A DNA stretch of 64,000 nucleotides from Trichobilharzia regenti. Its lineage: Eukaryota; Platyhelminthes; Trematoda; Strigeidida; Schistosomatidae. Under the pieces are notes generated by a model that made no database searches, was not told the DNA's origin, and saw only the letters and a list, made by a program, of their open reading frames with translations. Positions 62,547 through 64,000 of this stretch are shown piece by piece. Numbering within the stretch: the first letter of the stretch is position 1; each line of letters opens with the position of its first letter. The stretch covers positions 5,772,589 through 5,836,588 of the forward strand of contig OX235268.1 in the NCBI GenBank assembly GCA_944472135.2, written 5' to 3'. The position numbers were made by a program, and so were the translations under genes.

Positions 62547-62649
62547 CTGATAAAAAAAGAGGGGAAAAGAAGAAAGTAAGATAAGAAATAACAGTTTATG
62601 AAAAACATGTTTGCTTTCCTGGTTACCTGCTTAATAGAATCAAGTAGTC

Positions 62650-63000
62650 TAAGAGGTTACAACACAGAACACTTTGCACCAGTGTGCAACAGTTCGAGTG
62701 GCGATACATTCCATGTAGCACACAAAGCAAGAGAAGAAAGTAAAAAAAAAGTAAAACACGGATAATAAACAGAGATATGAGGCAAAAAGAATAGTAATAA
62801 CGAAAAACAATAGAGTTTTATTGAATATTATAAGTCACAAACAGTGGATCTATCTTCGCAAACATCATTCGTCGTATTACTGTCACTAAGGGGGGGGGTT
62901 AGAAGGAAACTGGCAGCTTGCTTGTCATTCACTGCGATTTTGAGCCACCGATCTTAACTATCTTTGGTATACCAACCAGGGAGCCGTTATGTACCAATCA
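62650..63000 (-). mobile_element. RTE-like type B 3' end
   Basis: The inverted 3' region, starting on plus with GCACCAGTGTGCAACAGTTCGAG, continues through ATAGAGTTTTATTGAATATT to the TTTTGAGCCACCG segment. Confidence 0.55.
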
Positions 63001-63049
63001 ATGCTACTCTAGGTCATAAGGCTGACACCATGTCTCTGCTTTTCCCATC

Positions 63050-63540
63050 CAGTCGCAGGTTTGACGAACACAGAACGGTACGGAAGCCTCTGGGATGACA
63101 TTCATAGCATGTGTTCACCGACAAACCAATAAGGTGGAAATTTCTAGATGACGACACTCAGTGGATGGTGACTTCCACGCTGCCGGACCCCAGAATTACT
63201 CAGAAAATGATCCCATTAGACCCAATCAATTCTACAGAGATTGCGATGATGGAATATGCAGAGTCGCCTCACACATTCTCATCTGGGAGAGGTCAAGTTT
63301 CAACGGCGTACACCGTAGTTGCGCGCATCGAAGCATTGTACACCCGATCTTTGACTGCTACCCTAGCTTTCACCATACAGTTAGAAACCCCGTCTCCCAT
63401 ACCAACATCACTCACACAACTAACTATATACACGAACTTATCAACAACTTCATGCGGTGCACCTTCAAGGGGGAGTGTAGGTACAGGCTCCTGACAATCT
63501 GACGACAGTACTTTGTATTTAGACAGCGCAAAGCACATGG
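63050..63540 (-). mobile_element. RTE-like type C fragment
   Basis: The minus strand has EGAPHEVVDKFVYIVSCVSD, a VSNCMVKARVAVKDRVYNAS block and a MRATTVYAVET end, followed by a shifted FDHRCLRRI-like region to about 63060. Confidence 0.6.
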
Positions 63541-63809
63541 TTCAACTGTTTGGATGTACTGATTATCTTGCATACTTATTATAACTTTCAGTTACTTTGT
63601 TGAACTGCACTCTAATATCGAAAAAAATGTTATGTAAATCTTAAAATAAATTTGCATAATTCTAATTAAATTTTTTTTAAAAAGCGTGATGTGATGAGTA
63701 CATACATTTTTAAATAATGTGATTACTCGAGGAGATATTTTACATGTTAATAGAAAAATAGAAACATCGATGAAATGAAAGGTCGAGTGAATCAATCATA
63801 AAGTAATAG

Positions 63810-64000
63810 AAAATCTAACTGGACACTATTTGGCAACTAGTGTAATACGTGTCTTCTTCTCCTTTGTTTGTTCAGTGCAGACTGAATTCTATCAATCAGT
63901 CAAGTTTGCAATCTGGCCAACACGGCACTAGGTGGCTCGCTATCATCATGATTACACTTTGAATAGTTGATGTTAGATGGTTGAAGACAATAGGTAGGAA
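63810..64000 (+). repeat. SINE group 4, truncated by window edge
   Basis: CTGGACACTATTTGGCAACT, GTTCAGTGCAGACTGAATTC and GGCACTAGGTGGCTCGC match the copies at 48945 and 49268. Confidence 0.6.

Overview
The window is a flatworm, almost certainly Schistosoma, nuclear genomic fragment. The evidence is AT-rich DNA, a single protein-coding gene split into small exons by kilobase introns, and introns packed with repeats typical of schistosomes: tRNA-headed SINEs that carry hammerhead ribozyme cores (Sm-alpha type), RTE-like non-LTR retrotransposon debris, Penelope-like elements with a GIY-YIG domain, and short-LTR retrotransposon remnants. I cannot fix the species from the sequence alone.

Gene content. 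I can support only one host gene. It lies on the minus strand and covers the whole window: an internal part of a DmX-like / rabconnectin-3 alpha gene (DMXL family, Rav1 homologue of the V-ATPase-regulating RAVE complex). Fifteen exons were placed between 62546 and 1982. Each has an AG acceptor and a GT donor on the minus strand, and the reading phase joins without a break at all 14 junctions, giving about 1,557 codons (4,671 nt). Exons 1-9 and 11 follow the conserved Rav1p_C region and the vertebrate DMXL middle region in order. Exons 12-13 and most of exon 14 are schistosome-style low-complexity linker. The end of exon 14 and exon 15 return to the conserved segment that precedes the C-terminal WD40 propeller. 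The start codon, the N-terminal WD40 part (to the right, beyond 64000) and the C-terminal WD40 part and stop (to the left, before 1) are outside the window.

Layout. 62328-62546 exon 1; 52.5-57.4 kb exons 2-4, with introns holding an RTE 5' end, a tRNA-Glu-like pseudogene and an internally deleted LTR retrotransposon; 46.6-48.2 kb exons 5-6; 39.4-42.2 kb exons 7-8; 30.1-34.6 kb exons 9-10, bracketed by a near-identical 735-bp direct repeat; 23.4-24.0 kb exon 11, then a 12-kb intron full of RTE copies, a 973-bp TIR element and LTR pieces; 9.4-11.5 kb exons 12-13; 2.0-4.8 kb exons 14-15, with a 438-bp perfect (TCAC)n array just upstream of exon 14.

Mobile DNA. I separate three RTE-like protein types (A, B, C), one Penelope-like group, two LTR families, four or five tRNA-derived SINE groups and three inverted-repeat elements. 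Most are broken by stops, frameshifts or nested insertions. The most interesting parts are several copies of a hammerhead-ribozyme SINE with intact catalytic cores, some with 13-17 bp target duplications and a 5' inversion that puts sense and antisense ribozyme arms in one element. I saw no CRISPR array, no prokaryotic operon and no new multi-gene system.
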